A stretch of 64,000 bases of DNA. Source: Primulina eburnea. Taxonomy: Eukaryota > Streptophyta > Magnoliopsida > Lamiales > Gesneriaceae. The notes beneath the pieces were generated by a model. That model was not told where the DNA came from. It searched no databases and saw only the letters and a list, made by a program, of their open reading frames with translations. Shown here one piece after another: positions 10,518 through 22,842 of the stretch (position 1 is the first letter of the stretch; each line of letters starts with the position of its first letter). The translations under genes were made by a program, and so were the position numbers. The DNA lies in the NCBI RefSeq assembly GCF_022965805.1, contig NC_133110.1:33072790-33136789 (forward strand), in the 5' to 3' direction.

Positions 10518-13500
10518 TTACTTTGAGAAGTGATTCCTATGCCGGCCGGATTTCGTTTTCAGTCCAGTAGACTCTCGGATCACGATCTCGTCTACTAAAT
10601 CCTTAAAAATCAAACGTTCAATGTCAAGAACGGGACCAGAGATTTCATCATCGAAATTTGTCCAGCTTTCAGACCGAAGAATCAAATCTTGACATAAGAT
10701 GTTTTTCCATCCGTAGTCCTCTGCATCAAAGCCACCACATTTTGAAGTTTCTGTGCGAAGCCCTTCAATCTCGGAACACAAGTCTCTGAGAAGCTTCTGT
10801 GCATTCACTGCCTTTCTTGCAGGCTTAAGTGTCCTCGGCCATGGCTCAGAAAATGCCAATCTTTGGGTAAGAATCTCATTCACTGTGTCAAAAATTAGTT
10901 TTCGATGAAATTTATCTATGGACATCATCTGAGCTGTCGTCCTTCCGTTGCTACATTCTTCCTTCAGTAATGTGCTTGCTTTTGTTTGTTCCAAGACCAA
11001 AAACAAATCAGGGTTGATAGGATGGCCGGATGGATGGAACTGGAAATTTATCAGGCTCCCTCCGAGGTCTCGGAGGAGGAGACCTGAAGCTAATAGAATC
11101 TCAGAAATGTATCGGTGATCCGGATCTGTGTTCTCGCATAAAGAGGCGATGTAATCTGTTCGAGCTTCATCGTGGCTAGAGTTGATCCTTCTGAGCTTCT
11201 GGACTAAATTTTCGATGTTCTGAAGTTTCTTTCTGTTCATTTCAGACGTGATACCCATTTCTATGGAGTTCAAACCACAATTAGCCATTGAACTTCCTTG
11301 AACCGCGTTAGTATTCTTCTCTGCATAAATGGATACATCAACTGCAGAATATATTGATTCAATCAACTGCTTATTTACAAAAGATAATTAAGCTTAAATT
11401 CAATTTAAAAGTCGATTACTTTTGAGGGTCTTTCCTATATACTTCACAGGTGAAGGTGAATCATCTTTAAGTGCCACATTATCAAGAACAGAGATGGGAC
11501 TTGAGTACTCGGTAGGAGCACAAGCTAGCTCCGCTACTTCTTCGTCGTTCAGTGTTAGGATAGATTTCTACAATCACATCAAGAAATAAGTAACTAAAAG
11601 AATATATTTAACCAATTTAAGATAGGATGTAGATAGTTCTAACAACCAACCTTTTCTGCCAAGCCAGATACCACACGTTCACAAGCCTTCATGGATGGAT
11701 ACTGCCTATCACATGTGTTAGGAGATTTTTCAGAACCAAACACTTCTGCGCTTCTTGATTGATGTACGGTACTGTCGGTTAGTTGAACTAAGTTCTCCCT
11801 TTCACGGTAAGTCGAAATCCTTGGTTGGACGCAGATTTCACTAGGTTTTTCCTCGATTGTATGAAAGTTGGGATTTTTTGGCCTGCGTCCTCCAGCTGGT
11901 GAAACAGACTCGGTCTGTTGCTTGTTTGGCTGTTTTCTCAACTTACTTGAATCAGGAGGGGTGGTTGGTGGTCGATTTCTTTTTTCCAGCTCGGCTTTCT
12001 TCTGTTGCAATCTTGGGCTGATTAATCCTGAACTCTTCCCTGAAATTGCATTGTTATCTTTAGCTGACTGTTGGGGACTTGTTGAATTCTCAGCGGCTTT
12101 CGAAGTTCTGTCATTTTTCAAATTGATGGTAGTCACATAATTTTCTCGTTGATTGGATTTAGAAGCGGAATCGTTAGTCATTCTGCCACTGCTTGAGCCC
12201 TTCCTACTTTCAACAGAGTTACTATCCTGATGTTTGGGCAGACCAGAAAAGCCATCAAGTGAAAGCATAGAAGCAGCAGGTATACCAGATTTCTCAACAA
12301 GCTTAGCTGGTTTCATGATTACAATAGGTGACTCGTAATTTCTTCCTGAGCCTACCTTCTTCTTTGTGGAAGCAAGAATTTGATCCGTCTTTGAATTTCG
12401 ACTGTTCAATAATCTAGAATCATGTATCGAACTTGAAATTTTTTGCTCATGATCTTTATGACTGGTAAAATTTGAACCTTGCACTTCCTTTTCGGTTTCT
12501 AAAAGTCCCTTTGCCTGCATTGATTCAAGTATCTGTTTAAGTGCTCGAAGGTCCTTTCCAGATTGTGTGAATTCAAGATCTTTTAATCTCTTCTCAATCT
12601 CACTGTAAACAGTAGGAATGGTGTTTGGAGTCTTTGCTTGACCTTTTGTGGTTCTGGAGGCTGGTTTTTGAGAGCTTTTATTTCCATCAGTCTGCTTCCA
12701 TGGTGCAGGTTCAATTGGAAACCGCGACATTGGTTTCATTCGTGGTGAGCTAGGCTCCTTCCACAAGTTTTTCGAAGAACTTGAAGTCAATAGTTGGATT
12801 GGTTTGCTTGAATCGGTGTTTATAACGGACCTTGAAACATTAACAAAATCTTCATTTTGATAACTCCTACTCAAACCCACATTGGTTTCACCGGATGAGA
12901 CTGAATCGGGCAGTGTTTCCAAACCCATCAGCTTTGCGACAACACTGGGAGGTCGTGCTTGGTTTCCAGGAGATTGTTGCAGATTCTGAGTCTTTCTATC
13001 AACCTCACTGCTTTCCTTCTGCAATGTTTTCACAAAAAAGTTTGATTTTGAGTCAGCTTTCAGGCTCCGCGATGATCCTTCCCTACTGTCTAATGAAAGT
13101 CTCGGAAGGTCTTTAAGCTTGAGGGAAGATTTGGAAACATCATGAGCCCGGCTCATTTCCCTTCCATCATAAGAAAACCGAGGGAGATCCTTCGAAATCG
13201 GAAATGATGATCCATCTTTCGAGTGGTAGGACGCTGATCTCGAAAGTTCTCTAGGTTCATCATGATACCAAGGTGCTTCTTGAAGTTTAGCTAGAACTCT
13301 AAGAGACTCTTTGAGATCAGCAGTCGTAACTGAATTTTTATCAGGACATAAACCATGGGAACCGACACCAGTTTTTAAAGGTGGCCTAGATAAGCCTCTG
13401 TGCTTCGCTACATTATCCGTTGCCTCCGTGGATTTAGCTTTAACCGATGATCCCTGAACTTCCCTGTACATGGAATCCTTCACTAAATGCCTGAGATCAA

Positions 13501-14522
13501 TTACTTGCCGACTAAAGTAAGGAGATGAATCCTGCAGGCTCATAGCTGAATCCCTCGAGGGAGTTTCCGTGAAAATTACTCCATCAAAGGAGGTTGGTTC
13601 TAACTGAGTAGTTCTGTTACAATCGAGGGAACAAAAAGAGGATGAGCGGGAAGAAGATGAGAATGAAGCCCTGGCCGATTCGGCGAATACTCTTTGTCTC
13701 TCTTGTACATTCTTGTTTGAGTATTTCTCCTGTTTGGTACATGGAAAAGGTCGAATTTCAGAGAGACCGGTAATTTCCATAATCGATTACTCTATGGCAT
13801 GTGGAGAAGATCGATAAAGACACTTTGAGATGAAAATAAAAGCATTCTAGAATCACAGTCTCATCCTAAAAAGTTCGATAAAGAGCATCGCAAGTTATTA
13901 CATATCCAACCAGATCCATGGTTTCAACTCGTTTGATAATTTAATCAAAACATTCAGTTCATATCCACCCCTCGGCTAAAGTAAACACTTAAATCTTACC
14001 AGTGATCCAGATCTTAGCTGTCCACTGGAAGAATCTCTTTCTAAATTACCATTACTGAAGTGGGATTTTCCTGCAAAAACTCAATAACATTAAAAATGAG
14101 GTATACCGCAATTAAACCAACATGGCCGATCTTAAAACAAATCATTTTCATAATTTAAGAAGACTAAACACTGTTATCGTCCACAAATTCATATTCCTGA
14201 TGGTAACACAAATTGAAACCATTTAAAGTACTCCACACAAAAACTACTTCACTATGAATGTCATCAAACCAGTAACAGAATCTCCTACAAGACATTATCG
14301 AAAGTTAATCTATAAGACCGTTCTTGGCAATCAACTACAAGTAGAGCTGGAGAACAAATCTTTACCAGCAGGAAGCCTCTTCGGCGTATGGCCGACAATT
14401 CGCCTGCCGCCGGTGATCATATGCTGCCGATCAAACAGCTGAAATATGCCAGTCATACATCCTATTTGCTTCTGCAAATCTAAATTGTCATCTGTCAAAG
14501 ACTGTAAAAGCTTTGCTGCCAT
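10518..14522 (-). CDS. LONGIFOLIA/TRM-family (TON1-recruiting-motif) protein
   Basis: A five-exon gene, read right to left: exons 14522-14366, 14070-14000, 13729-11651, 11567-11420 and 11341-10518. All junctions have GT/AG borders and consistent phase, giving 1,092 residues, close to the ~1,000 of Arabidopsis TRM3/TRM4/LONGIFOLIA proteins. The N-terminus MAAKLLQSLTDDNLDLQKQI plus CMTGIFQLFDRQH is the conserved TRM start. A SVVAKLMGLETLPD (VARLMGL-type) motif lies near residue 340. A DUF4378 domain spans about 890-1066, from YISEILLASGLLLRDLG to LIFKDLVDEIVIRES. Family members bind cortical microtubules and TON1 and promote polar cell elongation. The first ATG of the long exon-3 frame (13780) is intronic: the acceptor CAG at 13732-13730 joins in phase. 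A CT-rich leader-like stretch lies around 15400-15460. Lower certainty: exon 5 could start at an alternative in-phase acceptor 18 nt downstream. Confidence 0.92.
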
Positions 14523-15768
14523 CTTCACACCCCTCAGTCACAATCACACCTTTTTTCCCCTTAAAGTCCTCCGCCTTTAAGTCCTCTGGTTTAAAGCCAA
14601 ACCCAGCTTCCCATTTTGTCTCATATACTTCCCCTATCCCTGAACATCATCCAAAAGGTAAGAAGAATCAGTCACCAGCTCTGAATTTAAAAACTAGAAA
14701 CAAAAATGAAGCTTCGAAGTTTAGATAGTAAATTAACAAACCATCCCAAGAAGAAATAAACTGGCATAATCTCTACAAACTACACTTATTCACACATTTG
14801 ACAAGTAATTTTCTCCCCTGAAAATGGTTTCTTTCAATTGTACTGGTCAACACATTAAGACTCGATCTTTTCCACAGAAACCGTAGAAAAAAATCTTGCT
14901 TTCATACAGAAATATCTCCCAAAAGCCTCCAAGATTTCCCAAATTATCTCACTTTGATTCCAAGAATCAAAGTCCAAAAACGAAAAGAATAAAGACATCA
15001 CAGATTACAAAAATCAGATTTTTTAGCCAAAACAGGCACTTGCAATAATCATGAAAAAGTAAATTAAGCGTTATCCACGAAGAACAAAGTTCTCACCGGC
15101 CGCACAATACTCAACATTCATCCACCCAAGAAACTAAAGAAACCATCACATTACAGCAAGAAAAATCTTCCCAGATCCAAAACAAAGCGCCATTGTCAAA
15201 TCCCTTAAACAAGAATGCCTCAAAAATCAAAATTTTTTAAGACGGCCCATTAAAGCTTGGATGGTCAGTTGTTCAATGAAACATAACATGGTCCTTGGTC
15301 CAGCTTCCACGAGGACACAAGAATACGATAAACAGAGCAAAAAAGTTGGCAAGAATAATATTTTAATTTTCAAGAAAAATTTGTATCCAATTACTATTTT
15401 ATTAGGGGAAAAAAAATAGAGGAAGAGAGATGAAGGAAGAGGTGGGGGCAGGGCATTTGCAGGCTTTTTCTCGCTCCTCCATGTGGAAGGGTGCTGGGAT
15501 ATGAGTGGGTCTAAATCCCTCTGGACAAACATGTGATTTTTGTCTGGGATTAACTGGGTAGTAGGAGAGATTAAGCCAAGAATCATGATTCCTTTTGAGT
15601 AATTTTCCAAGATTTTTTCTATGTTGATTTTTTAATAAGTAAAGATTTGAACGAAGATTGATCCAAGAAAAATTAGAAGATTTGAACCAAAAAAAATGCA
15701 AGAAACACAAATTATGATTGTATAAACTCAAAATAATTTCAAAAAAATTATTTGATTATTATAACTAC
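14523..15768 (-). promoter_or_regulatory. 5' flank and probable leader of the LONGIFOLIA gene
   Basis: No other gene is visible here. On the minus strand, 15480-15400 reads as a CT-rich tract (CCTCTTCCTTCATCTCTCTT), typical of a plant 5' leader. The transcription start is therefore probably around 15400-15560, with a long 5' UTR and possibly an intron before the ATG at 14522. I could not place a TATA box with confidence. Confidence 0.4.
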
Positions 15769-15950
15769 GGCAAAAACTTATGTGAGACGGTCTCACGGGT
15801 CATATTTGTAAGACGGATATCTTATTTGGGTTATCCATGAAAAAATATTATTTTTTATGCTAAAAGTATTACTTTTTATTGTGAATATGAGTAGGGTTGA
15901 CCCGTCTCATATATTAAGATCTGTGTGACGGTCTCACATGAGACCTACTC
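15769..15950 (+). repeat. GTGAGACGGTCTCAC repeat, copy 1
   Basis: About 182 bp, starting GGCAAAAACTTATGTGAGACGGTCTCAC and ending CATGAGACCTACTC. A palindrome GTGAGACGGTCTCAC sits at one end and a related GACGGTCTCAC at the other. The middle reads ATTATTTTTTATGCTAAAAGT, then TACTTTTTATTGTGAATATG. Confidence 0.9.
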
Positions 15951-16390
15951 TACAACTACATGTATTTAGTCGCATATAAAATATTGTTATTATTATTATT
16001 AACTAATTCATTAAAGAGTTTAAATTTTTTCTAATTAATGAGTCGAAGCCACTTGTATTTTAAAATTTATGTTTGAAAATTATTTTGATAAGAAAAATTA
16101 TGAACATTTGATAATTATTTTGTGTCACGCAATTTTAGAATTCTCGAGGTCGAAAACAATATTTGAATGTGATCATACTACAACATTTTTTTTCCTTTCT
16201 CATTTTATAACACACACACAAAAAAAAAATTAAATAACTTTTATCTTTAATTTATTAATTAAATTTTTATCTAGTTATCAATGTATTTCATAAAATAAAA
16301 TAAGTATCAATATAATATCTTGATAAGAATCGTAATTTTATTTTAATATTTTATTATGGTCAATATAAAATAGAACGTGTAAAATATATA

Positions 16391-16571
16391 AGGCAAAAAT
16401 ATGTGAGACGATCTCACATGTCGTATTTTGTGATATGATTCTCTTATTTGGATCATCCATGAATAATATTACTTTTTATGCTAAGAGTGTTACTTTTTAT
16501 TGTGAATATCGGTAGAATCGACTCGTCTCACAGATAAATATTCGTGAGATTATCTCATAAGAGACATACTC
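16391..16571 (+). repeat. GTGAGACGGTCTCAC repeat, copy 2
   Basis: The same layout as copy 1 with more substitutions (GTGAGACGATCTCAC at the left, GTGAGATTATCTCA at the right). It ends AGAGACATACTC. Confidence 0.85.
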
Positions 16572-16712
16572 AATATATAATCATTATTTTAAAAAAAATA
16601 TAGAAAAACAAAAGGGAGATTTGGCCTCAAAGGGAGGTAAATGTGTCCCCTATTTTTCTGGAAATTTTGAACTCGATTTATTTGGATTTTACACACAAAA
16701 AAAAAAAAAAAA

Positions 16713-16893
16713 AGTGGGTATCATGTGAGACCGTCTCACGGATCTTAATATGTGAGATGGGTCAACTCTACTTATATCCACAATAAAAAGTATTAATATT
16801 CTTAGCATAAAAAATAATAATTTTTCATTGATAACTTAAATAAGAAATCCGTCTCACAAATACGACCCGTAAGACCGTTTCACCTAAAATTTT
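16713..16893 (-). repeat. GTGAGACGGTCTCAC repeat, copy 3 (inverted)
   Basis: The reverse orientation of copy 1: GTGAGACCGTCTCACGGATC at the left, then ATCCACAATAAAAAGTA, then CCGTCTCACAAATACGACCC at the right. It lies only ~140 bp from copy 2, so the two face each other. Confidence 0.88.
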
Positions 16894-17298
16894 GCTTAAA
16901 ATAAAATAAAGAATATTTATTTTTTTTCCTTATCATAAAATAAATATAGAAGACTTAGTTTGATCTATTACGTACGACCCGATCAAACATTTATAACTAC
17001 TTTTTACTTACCCCAACACGTACCAAATCCATTGGTGATAATAATATATTTTTTTGTTCGAGGTACATGCACTTGTTAATACGAATATATATAAATTACT
17101 TTTTTATTAGATAATATTATTAAATATTAATTAAGTTTTATAAACTATGTAGAGATTATATTAAGATTAAAAATTTCAGATATAAATCTTTATAAGATTT
17201 TTATAACAAGTTACAATGATTATTTAAATAAGAAAAATTTCATTTTATTTTTTATGTTAAAACACACCTCAATCAAGATTGTTGGATTTACAGTAAGT
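16894..17298. other. Intergenic AT-rich sequence
   Basis: No gene or recognisable repeat seen. Confidence 0.6.
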
Positions 17299-17629
17299 TA
17301 CCGTTTGGTTCGCTGTATTATTTATCTATATTTTTATCCACATTTTTATCCAATCTAATCTCATGTTTAGTGCACTATATTATTTATCCATCTACCAATC
17401 ATTTATCTTACATCAATCAAATCATTGAATCGAAATTACAATATTATCCTTAATAAATAATATTATAAATATTTTATAAATATTTTTAAAATAATAAAAC
17501 GGTAATATCATATTATCTCAAATTAATCAATAAAATCACACATTATATAAACTATCATTTTTATTTATTATTATTAAAAATATAATTTATTTACATACTA
17601 TTTATCTCATACTACGAATCAAACGATAC
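17299..17629. mobile_element. MITE-like element with CGTTTGGTTCG termini
   Basis: The left end TTACCGTTTGGTTCG and the reverse complement of the right end (AGTATCGTTTGATTCG) form imperfect inverted termini. Inside are repeated TATTTATC/TTTTTATCC words. It is non-coding. Target duplications are not clear, so the superfamily is open (Harbinger/Tourist-like is one possibility). Confidence 0.55.
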
Positions 17630-18267
17630 TTCAAGATATCACACTCACTGCAGTATCGAATTTTTCGATGTCGGTTAATTGCCGTCTCTACTGACGATTG
17701 GCATGCCGGACCGATGCCCATTGATTTCTAGCTAGCTTTACTATTTGCTTACTATCTCTACCAACAAAATAATTATTGAATCCAATTGTTGATGACTTTA
17801 TCCCATATTTCAATTATATTCCATGATTTTTTTATATATAATTATTGTTCAATTATATTAGTAAAAGAATGTAGCCAGCCTAGGATCGTAGACTGCGGTA
17901 TGATTGAGAGTGCCAACTCAAATCAGTTGGATTATTACATATTAAATGCTAAATAATATGTTCCAAATCTTGACTGAATTAGGGTTACTGTTTTTTTTTT
18001 ATTACCAATTATTGTTTATACAGCATAAGCATTATAATTTGAACTATATTATATCTAATTTCAAAAATCATTCCAGTCGTAATTTATAGTTTTTATCGCC
18101 ATCTTAGAATTTGGTTTACTGGACATTTACTATGACACAACACAACAGTTCGGTTGTTACGTCTCGGTCGTTCGTACTCATATATTGCTTCCTACATTCG
18201 GGGTGAATGATAAATTATATCACTGGTTAAACTTTACTGTTTATATTTCTGTATATTTAAAGTTACG
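17630..18267. other. Intergenic sequence
   Basis: No coding frame, RNA gene or dispersed repeat recognised. Confidence 0.6.
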
Positions 18268-18487
18268 GAAAATTGGCCTTCAGTCCCCAGCCGTCGATTT
18301 GTTTTGTGTTCAGTCCTTAAGTACTTTTTTAGTATCATATTTCTACATGAAGTATACCATATTTCCACATGAAGTGTACCACATTTTGAGTGTACCACAT
18401 TTCCACATGAAGTGTACCACAATTTTGTGGGTAGGAAGTGAACCCAAAGAAATATTTTGATTGAGGATTTTTCACAAACTTCCCCCA
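18268..18487 (+). repeat. Dispersed repeat D, copy 2, with internal tandem expansion
   Basis: Related to 8857-9042. In this copy the word CACATGAAGTGTACCACATT is partly tandemly expanded: three related units lie in 18342-18424, where copy 1 has fewer. This accounts for its greater length. Confidence 0.75.
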
Positions 18488-19028
18488 TTAAGTTACGATT
18501 TTATATCTTATTTTGATTTTTTTTAAAAAATTAAATCGATTTTCATCAAGTAGATAAATAGAAGAGTCGAGCTGGACACGTTTGAGGCCGGTAAGAATGT
18601 GGCCTTTCTCTCGGACAAGTTGATATTAAATTAAGGGGAAATTTTCTATAAGTTCATTTAAAAAAAATCTATTATTTTGTAATAAAATCATTCTAACCCA
18701 ACATGTGAAAATTAAGAATATTCTGATTTAGAAAAATGTAATAACTCTTGATTTTAATATTGAATATCAATATATTTTACCCGTTAAAATTACAAAGTTC
18801 AATCGGTTTACAATTAATTAATTAACTAAATAAATACTCAATCTGAAATTAATCAGAAAAAATATTTAAAATTAAATCTCTCTATTTGTTATTTTGCTAG
18901 ATTAACATGTATAGTTTCTAAACTATATGATTCAAATTTTGTAATGAAATTAAATTAGTTTTAAACCACGAGTAGTTTGAAAAACAAACGTGGACAAATT
19001 TATGGTTTTTGGATATTAATCGAATACC

Positions 19029-19032
<4 letters not shown>
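18488..19032. other. Intergenic AT-rich sequence
   Basis: No gene or repeat recognised. Confidence 0.6.

Positions 19033-19087
<55 letters not shown>
19033..19087. repeat. (AT)n microsatellite
   Basis: A simple AT run of about 55 bp that abuts the hairpin element at 19088. Confidence 0.99.
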
Positions 19088-19090
<3 letters not shown>

Positions 19091-19194
19091 CAAAATATTT
19101 ATTCTGTGGAACATCATTTTAATCGTGTATTGGAATTACTGTGAAATATATATTCACGATTAAAATGATGCTCCAATGAATAAATATTTTGCCC
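19088..19194. mobile_element. 107-bp hairpin element (MITE-like)
   Basis: Two 40-nt arms (19088-19127 and 19155-19194) are reverse complements with only a few mismatches; both contain AAAATATTTATTC and ATCATTTTAATCGTG. The 27-nt loop is AT-rich. The size and near-perfect palindrome fit a tiny foldback MITE. The adjoining AT run hides any target duplication on the left. Confidence 0.65.
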
Positions 19195-19712
19195 ACAAAA
19201 TTTAATTTGAATTTATTACACATTAAATTCATAATTGTCACGGGGTTGATTTTATAAAATTGGCTGGGCATGATAATGTTGATGAGTGGAAACAAACAAA
19301 CAGCATGTGCTGTGCCTCAACCTCTAGGTTTGTGTGTGTGTGTATCTATATATACACACACACATATATATCTACAAATAATTTTATTATATTGTTCATC
19401 AACGGGATCCATCTCTGTCTATCATACTCACTTATTACAATTGAATTTACGATTTTGATATTATTTATTACATCTAATAGAGGTATTTTGTTTTTAACCT
19501 CGGATTACACATGAAGATGTCATTTTCTTAATTAAAATAATTGACCGATGTTGTTTTGAAAATTTTCTCAATTTTTTTAACAGGTGAATGTCACCATATT
19601 GATAAATACAAAAACAAACACGATTGATGATCAATATAACAAATCAATATTGCTTGTAACACAGGCTAATATATATAAACCATCTCAATCGTCACAGCCC
19701 GTGTTACAAGCA

Positions 19713-19718
<6 letters not shown>

Positions 19719-19763
<45 letters not shown>
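19719..19763. repeat. (AT)n microsatellite
   Basis: A simple TA run of about 45 bp. The preceding ~500 bp (19195-19718) has no gene; it includes short TG/CA runs at 19331-19365. Confidence 0.99.
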
Positions 19764-19766
<3 letters not shown>

Positions 19767-21280
19767 CTTTTGCATATTATGACAAATTTAGTACTATATT
19801 AATTACGGATATCGTTATCATATTGAGTGTAGATTTAATGACCGCCCCCATCAATTTCTAATTTTATTTGATTATGGGCTTAAAAATATTTATATTTTTT
19901 TCATTTCCCTCCTAATTTTTATTTTTGCCTCCTCTAAAATTTTTAATTTTTTTTGCTCCCATAACTCTATTTTTTAGCTTCATCCCTGACCATAAATAGA
20001 ATAGCCAAACTTTATTTAAAAAATTCAGTGAGAAAAAGGATCTAGAGTCGTGATTTCACTTGGTATCTCCTATATTTAATTCTTATTGACATTTATATTC
20101 ATAAATTCAACATGTTTATTAGCCAAAAATTCTTAATTTTTCATACGCTCTTTCTCAAATGATAAGTAAAAATTAATCAGTTAACATGGATTCCAATATC
20201 CTTATTAAGAATCAAATATCCAATAAAATGAACAATATATATAATAATTCTTTTAATGGAGTTATAGGCCTCCGATCTATGTATACAATAGCGATGTATT
20301 TTCTTATGGTCCTATTTAAAATATCATCTCCAGAGTGATATAATTCAAAAAAATATAACAATTAAATTATTGATCAAATAATTGCAAAAAATACATTCGG
20401 GAAAACACACATAAACAATTAAGCAAATCGAATATGTAAATCAATAATTCAAAAATATAGTTTTAATCAAGCTACATGGTTCTATAAAAAATTAAATTAG
20501 TTCATGACGAAATAATATGCATAAATAAACACCTTTTTCATCATCAAACTAATCAAATAAAGAACTAAGAAAAAGATAAGGAGAAAGATTGAATATCAAT
20601 GAGCGACTCTATCCTCGAAAGATGCGTTCTTCGTAGTCGTTCTTTGTTCTTGTTCTTCGCGTTTTTTCTCTCATAATTTTTGTATGGGTGTGCAGCCCTC
20701 CATGGGCTCCCAAGGCTAGGGCTGCATCTTTTATGTTTGCCAAAATTCCGCATCTATTTATTAAAATTGAACAAAATTTTAATAAATGATTTGATCCTTC
20801 AATGTCACAACAAACAAAATTTACATATAAAATCCTCTTATTTCGACTAAACTGCAACAAATATTAAGCAACAGTTAAATTTTCGGCATACCGAATTTTT
20901 TTGTGTGAATAACTAGGTCTAGCATACAAATTATATTGAAATTTTGTGGTATACCAAGATTTCCGTACAATATCAATATATAACATTTCATACTTAAAAA
21001 ACCTTATATTTTTCAAATATTTATTACTTCATTATTTAAAAATATTTATATTTTTTAATTTCTATATATTGTTTCAGTGTATACCGAAATTTATCAAATT
21101 TCATATCGTTGTCGTATCAAAAAATTTGATATCATTATCATATCGTACCGAAATACCGAAAATTTCGATCAATTCAGTATTTTTTGGTATAATATCCTCA
21201 ATATACCAAATTACAGTTTTTTTCCCCAAACCTATCGAAGTTTTCAGATATCGATTGTGGTTGATTAGTCATATTCGTTG

Positions 21281-21281
<1 letters not shown>
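19764..21281. other. Intergenic sequence
   Basis: No gene seen. Between about 20880 and 21240 there are several TACCGAAA/TTCGGTA-type words, which may be a worn hAT-type element, but no termini can be defined. Confidence 0.5.

Positions 21282-21332
<51 letters not shown>
21282..21332. repeat. (AAT)n microsatellite
   Basis: An uninterrupted AAT trinucleotide run of about 51 bp. It makes a spurious poly-Asn frame. Confidence 0.99.
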
Positions 21333-21421
21333 TCATTTATTTATTTTTTGCGTTGAAACTCATCACCACGATTGATGCTTGATTTTATGATACATTTGGA
21401 TCTCGAAGAGTCGAAGAGATG

Positions 21422-21422
<1 letters not shown>

Positions 21423-21493
<71 letters not shown>
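21423..21493. repeat. (AT)n microsatellite
   Basis: An AT run of about 71 bp, the longest simple repeat in the window. Confidence 0.99.
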
Positions 21494-21497
<4 letters not shown>

Positions 21498-21530
21498 AAG
21501 CTAACTATTGAAATGCAATAATTACTTATG

Positions 21531-21800
21531 TTGGGTAGAACCATCGAACCGTGACATTTAAGTTGTTATACAATTTAAAAGATTTAACTTGTTCCATTAC
21601 CACCAATTATAGCTTTTAGATAAACAGCAAACATTCGGTCCTACAATTGATATCAGAGTCAAGGTCACAAGTTCGATTTCTATTGATGATAATGAGTGCA
21701 ATTATTTAATTGAGAGATCGTCGGAACGCAGTAATCGTCCTTGTTGGGTAAAATAATCGAAACATGACGCTTAAACAGTTGTATAGTTTAAAAGATTTGA
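21531..21800 (+). repeat. Pair of diverged ~55-bp direct repeats
   Basis: GTTGGGTAGAACCATCGAA at 21531 and GTTGGGTAAAATAATCGAA at 21746 start related stretches, both ending in CAATTTAAAAGATTT or TAGTTTAAAAGATTT. The spacer contains ATTGATATCAGAGTCAAGG and AAGTTCGATTTCT, reminiscent of a primer-binding site or a B-box-like word. Class unknown. Confidence 0.5.
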
Positions 21801-22101
21801 AATACCGAAACACAAATTACAGCATAAAGATGAACCTGCCATTGTAGTAGAAGATTTCATCTCAATTACGGTGATTCAAGGTTCAGCTCAACCTATCTCG
21901 AAACGTGATTTAGTTCGTGAGTTTTTACTAAAATAAGTATGACGAGAAACGGTCAAATTCTTGTACCTTTCCATTATGTTACTCTAGTGTACAAATCTAA
22001 GAAAACTCTTTTTTCATAATTGTGACTGAAAAAATATATATATAAAGAACTGAATAATTAGCTATAAAATAAATTTTCAGATTATATTTAATATTGGAGA
22101 G

Positions 22102-22842
22102 TAGGGGTGATCACGGTGCGGTTTTGCTGTTTTCTAAAAAAAATCCAAACTGAATTGCCATATGCGGTCGGTTAGTATTTTGAAAAAATAATCGCGGTTT
22201 TTACATGAAGAATTAGTATTACGGTTTTTAGCGGTTGCGGTCGGTTTACGGTTTTTTTTAATGAAAAATATTAGAACATATATTTTAATTTATTTGAAAA
22301 CAATAACAATATAGTGTCTTCAAATATAAATTATAGTTCAAAGCATATAAAGATAAAAATAGATAAAACAATAATCAAGATTTAAAACTAAGTTAATAAT
22401 TTAACAACACAACATACTTATAACAAAAATGACATTTATACTACTTTATCATTTTTCTACTTTCAAACTTCAAACTTCAAACTAAATATTATAGTAAAAG
22501 AAATAAATAATCTAATAAAATATTAATATGAAGAATAATTAAGAAGAAGATAAGTTTTATTTGTAAAAATAATAATTTTGAAGAGAGTTGAGATTTAATG
22601 AATGACAACTTTTTAATTTGAATATAGTGTTTACAAATTATTATAATTTTAGGCCAAATATTATGGCAAGCGGTTTAGGCGGTGTGGTTTGATGCGGTTT
22701 TTGGCAAAAAAAAAATAACCGAACCACGTAAGCGGTACGGTTTACGATTACTATTTTTAATCGCGGTTTTCTTTAAATATTATGAAAAACGGTGCGGTGC
22801 AATTCGGTTCGGACGGTTAATAAAAAAATTTGATCACCCCTA
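22102..22842. mobile_element. 741-bp non-autonomous hAT-type element 1
   Basis: Perfect 12-bp terminal inverted repeats (TAGGGGTGATCA...TGATCACCCCTA) are flanked by a perfect 8-bp target duplication TTGGAGAG (22094-22101 and 22843-22850). That combination defines the hAT superfamily. There is no transposase frame. Both subterminal regions are packed with GCGGTT/AACCGC-type words (for example GTGCGGTTTT, GCGGTTGCGGTCGG, AAGCGGTACGGTT), the pattern expected of transposase-binding subterminal repeats. Confidence 0.92.

Noticed and set aside
11868..13116. Plus-strand open frames within the LONGIFOLIA gene
   Set aside because: They are antisense shadows of the well supported long exon 3.
20946..21356. 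136-residue frame with a poly-Asn tail
   Set aside because: The tail is an (AAT)n microsatellite and the rest is AT-rich with no domain or codon bias.
21640..21690. tRNA gene suggested by a TTCGATT word
   Set aside because: No cloverleaf, acceptor stem or A-box at the right distance could be found.
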